The notes beneath the pieces are model-generated. The model was given only the letters and a program-made list of their open reading frames with translations. It had not been told where the DNA came from and made no database searches. From Gammaproteobacteria bacterium (lineage in GTDB: Bacteria; Pseudomonadota; Gammaproteobacteria; Pseudomonadales; Pseudomonadaceae), in assembly GCA_018826895.1 (NCBI GenBank), contig JAHJYA010000125.1, positions 1 through 55,972 of the forward strand: a stretch of DNA of 55,972 nt, written 5' to 3'. Of this stretch, positions 54,442-55,972 are shown piece by piece; the first letter of the stretch is position 1, and the number at the start of each line of letters is the position of its first letter. Position numbers and translations under genes: made by a program.

Positions 54442-54714
54442 ATGCGTAAACCGGAACTCGCCGCCGCTATCGCCGAAAAGGCTGATCTGACCAAGGATCA
54501 AGCCAACCGCGTACTCAACGCCGTGCTGGAAGAAATCACCAATGCACTGAACCGCAAGGACAGTGTCACGTTGGTCGGTTTCGGCACCTTCCTGCAACGT
54601 CACCGGGGTGCACGCACCGGCAAAAACCCGCAAACCGGGCAACCGGTGAAGATCAAGGCCAGCAATACCGTCGCCTTCAAACCGGGCAAGTCCCTGAAGG
54701 ATGCCGTAAATTAA
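54442..54714 (+). CDS. HU/IHF family DNA-binding protein
   Basis: The 90-residue nucleoid protein has the full HU pattern: MRKPELAAAIAEKADLTKDQANRVLNAVLEEI, the VTLVGFGTFLQRHRGARTGKNPQTG beta-arm start and IKASNTVAFKPGKSLKDAVN. HU bends DNA non-specifically. It is a paralogue of the main HU, as also occurs at this locus in other pseudomonads. AGAGGC lies before the ATG. The preceding 185 bases contain no gene. It is the last conserved core gene before the AT-rich element. Confidence 0.93.
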   Translation: MRKPELAAAIAEKADLTKDQANRVLNAVLEEITNALNRKDSVTLVGFGTFLQRHRGARTGKNPQTGQPVKIKASNTVAFKPGKSLKDAVN

Positions 54715-54721
54715 ACAGGGA

Positions 54722-54930
54722 GTGTTTCATTTTCTGTGGATAAGTTCTGCAAAGCCCCGTAAATAGGGGCTTTGTGCTATCTGGGTCAAGTGAAAATATC
54801 GAAACGGTGTTTCATTTAATAATCATAAGAAAAAGTGATTGCATTGAAGCAGTGGCGTTTCATTATTGACGCCCATTTAGCCTACCTATAGGCTTCCGTG
54901 CTCGTGAAAAAAGCACGGTGTTTCATTTGA
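54722..54930. repeat. Four GTTTCATT direct repeats at an element edge
   Basis: GTGTTTCATTT occurs at 54722, 54807 and 54918, with a variant GCGTTTCATTA at 54855. They lie between the HU gene and the recombinase gene. The regular recurrence suggests recombinase or regulator binding sites. Confidence 0.55.
54750..54774 (+). terminator. Terminator after the HU gene
   Basis: CAAAGCCCC and GGGGCTTTG form a 9-bp stem with a 7-base loop, 36 bases after the HU stop. The T-tract is part of the stem, so it probably acts in both directions. Confidence 0.75.
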
Positions 54931-55972
54931 AGAATTCAATCTTTTCGCTCACTACCGTCGTCTTCGATAAGTTGGGCGGTATAAAACTAAAGTTAGTAAC
55001 TGAAAGTAGCCAGGTTGATATATTTGCCGGCGCGTACGCTTTGCAAAGATTCGACAATGGCTCGAAGCCAAATACCATAAGAGTTGATCAGAGTTCAATT
55101 CTGATCCTGTATCGGTTCTGTGAGATTCAAAAAGTAGACTTGATTGAGCGCATCGCAAATCTTAATCCACTTACCATCGGTGAAATTGAATCTTTCTCAT
55201 CATATTGCGGTTTTGCTCAACAGACCGGCGAACAAGTTAATCCTAATTGGTATGGCGCCCGCATGCGTGGCGCGAAAAAATTTATAGATTATCTATGGCT
55301 ATTCTATGAGGGGCGGTGCGCTCGAAATTTAGAACAACTTAAAATTGCTAAACGTTCGTATGAGCGGATGACTGCCGGCTTTAAGTTGTATATGAAAGCT
55401 CCTTACAGGGGCGATAAAAAAGACAGGATTGGCCTTACTCCTGCACTTCAGGCTAAGTTCATTGCTATTATTGACCCTGGTGAGAGCAATAATCTAAATC
55501 CTTGGAAGATTTATAAGGTGCGATGGAGAAATTATATTCTCCTGCTTCTTTTGATGTTGGGCGGAAATCGTAAAGGTGAGACGTTGTTGTTGAAGCTGAA
55601 TAATTTCCAGCTTACAGGAATGCGAAAGTATTACGACATCGTCAAGAACAAAGATGTGATTGATTATCCTCGCGCTGAGTCCCCCTCAGTTAAAACGCAC
55701 GGCCGGCAGGTGGTGCTACATGATCAACTCGCCGCACTAGTTGAGCACTACATTGTGAATGTCAGAAAAGAATTTATCGGCTGGCAGTCAACAAGCTATG
55801 TATTCCTGTCTTACCGGGATGGGCGTCCTCTTTCAGTGCAGACTCCTAATTCAATTCTGAATGAACTTATAAAACAATATCCAGAGTTTGTGGGTCTTCT
55901 CAGCCCCCATCGCCTTCGCAATACGTTTCATGATCTTTTGAATCAGGCACTGGATAGAAAGTTTAAGGGTGA
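54918..55972 (+). CDS. Tyrosine recombinase/integrase, 3' end outside the window
   Basis: An open frame of about 351 codons, still open at the window edge, in clearly AT-richer DNA than its neighbours. The N-terminal part (about 30-170) looks like a core-binding domain. The catalytic part has GGNRKGETLLLKL (first catalytic Arg) and PHRLRNTFHDLL (the HxxR box); the final Tyr lies beyond the edge. No ATG is available early. The likely start is GTG at 54918 or TTG at 54927, and neither has a clear ribosome site. It probably mobilises an element extending to the right. Confidence 0.75.
   Translation, partial: MFHLKNSIFSLTTVVFDKLGGIKLKLVTESSQVDIFAGAYALQRFDNGSKPNTIRVDQSSILILYRFCEIQKVDLIERIANLNPLTIGEIESFSSYCGFAQQTGEQVNPNWYGARMRGAKKFIDYLWLFYEGRCARNLEQLKIAKRSYERMTAGFKLYMKAPYRGDKKDRIGLTPALQAKFIAIIDPGESNNLNPWKIYKVRWRNYILLLLLMLGGNRKGETLLLKLNNFQLTGMRKYYDIVKNKDVIDYPRAESPSVKTHGRQVVLHDQLAALVEHYIVNVRKEFIGWQSTSYVFLSYRDGRPLSVQTPNSILNELIKQYPEFVGLLSPHRLRNTFHDLLNQALDRKFKG

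Noticed and set aside
54722..54930. GTTTCATT repeats as a CRISPR array
   Set aside because: The repeat core is only about 8-11 bases, spacing is irregular, and no Cas genes are present.
54918..55972. Naming the recombinase as GmtY, the first gene of a gamma-mobile-trio island
   Set aside because: Only part of the protein is visible and the partner genes lie outside the window. The motifs support tyrosine recombinase but not a specific family.

Overview
The window is a GC-rich gammaproteobacterial chromosome segment, almost certainly from a Pseudomonas. The order pstS-pstC-pstA-pstB-phoU-response regulator ... phoR-phoB-ubiA-ubiC-glcC-glcDEFG-glcB ... rubredoxin-rubredoxin reductase-HU matches, from memory, the pst/pho/glc/rub block of Pseudomonas genomes such as P. 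aeruginosa. Intergenic REP-like palindromes of the GTAGGAGC...GCTCCTAC type also fit the genus. The species cannot be named from the sequence alone.

Layout. (1) 1-2.5 kb: the start of a type VI secretion operon on the minus strand (tssA, tssB and the first codons of tssC), with a palindrome-rich promoter region. (2) 2.5-7.5 kb: a hexose-6-phosphate mutarotase, a divergent TRAP transporter (dctQM on minus, dctP on plus) and a YciA-like thioesterase. (3) 7.6-18 kb: the high-affinity phosphate system pstS-pstCAB-phoU with PHO boxes, then an orphan response regulator, a DUF1615 lipoprotein and an M23 peptidase. (4) 18.1-37.3 kb: an accessory stretch lying between the M23 gene and phoR/phoB. It holds a flavin monooxygenase-RidA-DUF1028-M20 deacylase operon, then an isochorismatase-fold protein, a LysE exporter and an EEP hydrolase bracketed by two similar palindromes. 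Next come two AT-richer genes arranged as integron gene cassettes around one recognisable attC site. The stretch ends with a LysR-controlled set: C-N hydrolase, aldehyde dehydrogenase, class III aminotransferase, NMT1/SsuA-type ABC importer, GMC oxidoreductase and an outer-membrane barrel. (5) 37.3-42.8 kb: CorC/HlyC-type protein, phoR, phoB with a PHO box, ubiA, ubiC. (6) 42.9-52.7 kb: the glycolate regulon, with GlcC, two identical GlcC-type operators, glcDEF, a MITE-like insertion, glcG, malate synthase G and a lactate/glycolate permease. (7) 52.7-54.8 kb: rubredoxin, its reductase and an HU-family protein. (8) 54.9 kb to the end: an AT-rich tyrosine recombinase that runs off the window, preceded by repeated GTTTCATT motifs. 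This is probably the edge of an integrated element.

How the genes work together. PhoR/PhoB sense phosphate through PstSCAB-PhoU, and PHO boxes lie before pstS, pstC and phoB. GlcC senses glycolate. The permease imports it, GlcDEF oxidises it to glyoxylate and GlcB condenses glyoxylate with acetyl-CoA to malate. The two accessory catabolic clusters look like uptake and oxidation or deamination routes for nitrogenous compounds, with substrates that cannot be read from sequence.

The least ordinary parts are the small integron-cassette remnant (24.9-26.1 kb), the multi-copy palindromic elements, the paired 86-87 bp repeats flanking 15 kb of accessory genes, and the recombinase-led element at the right edge.
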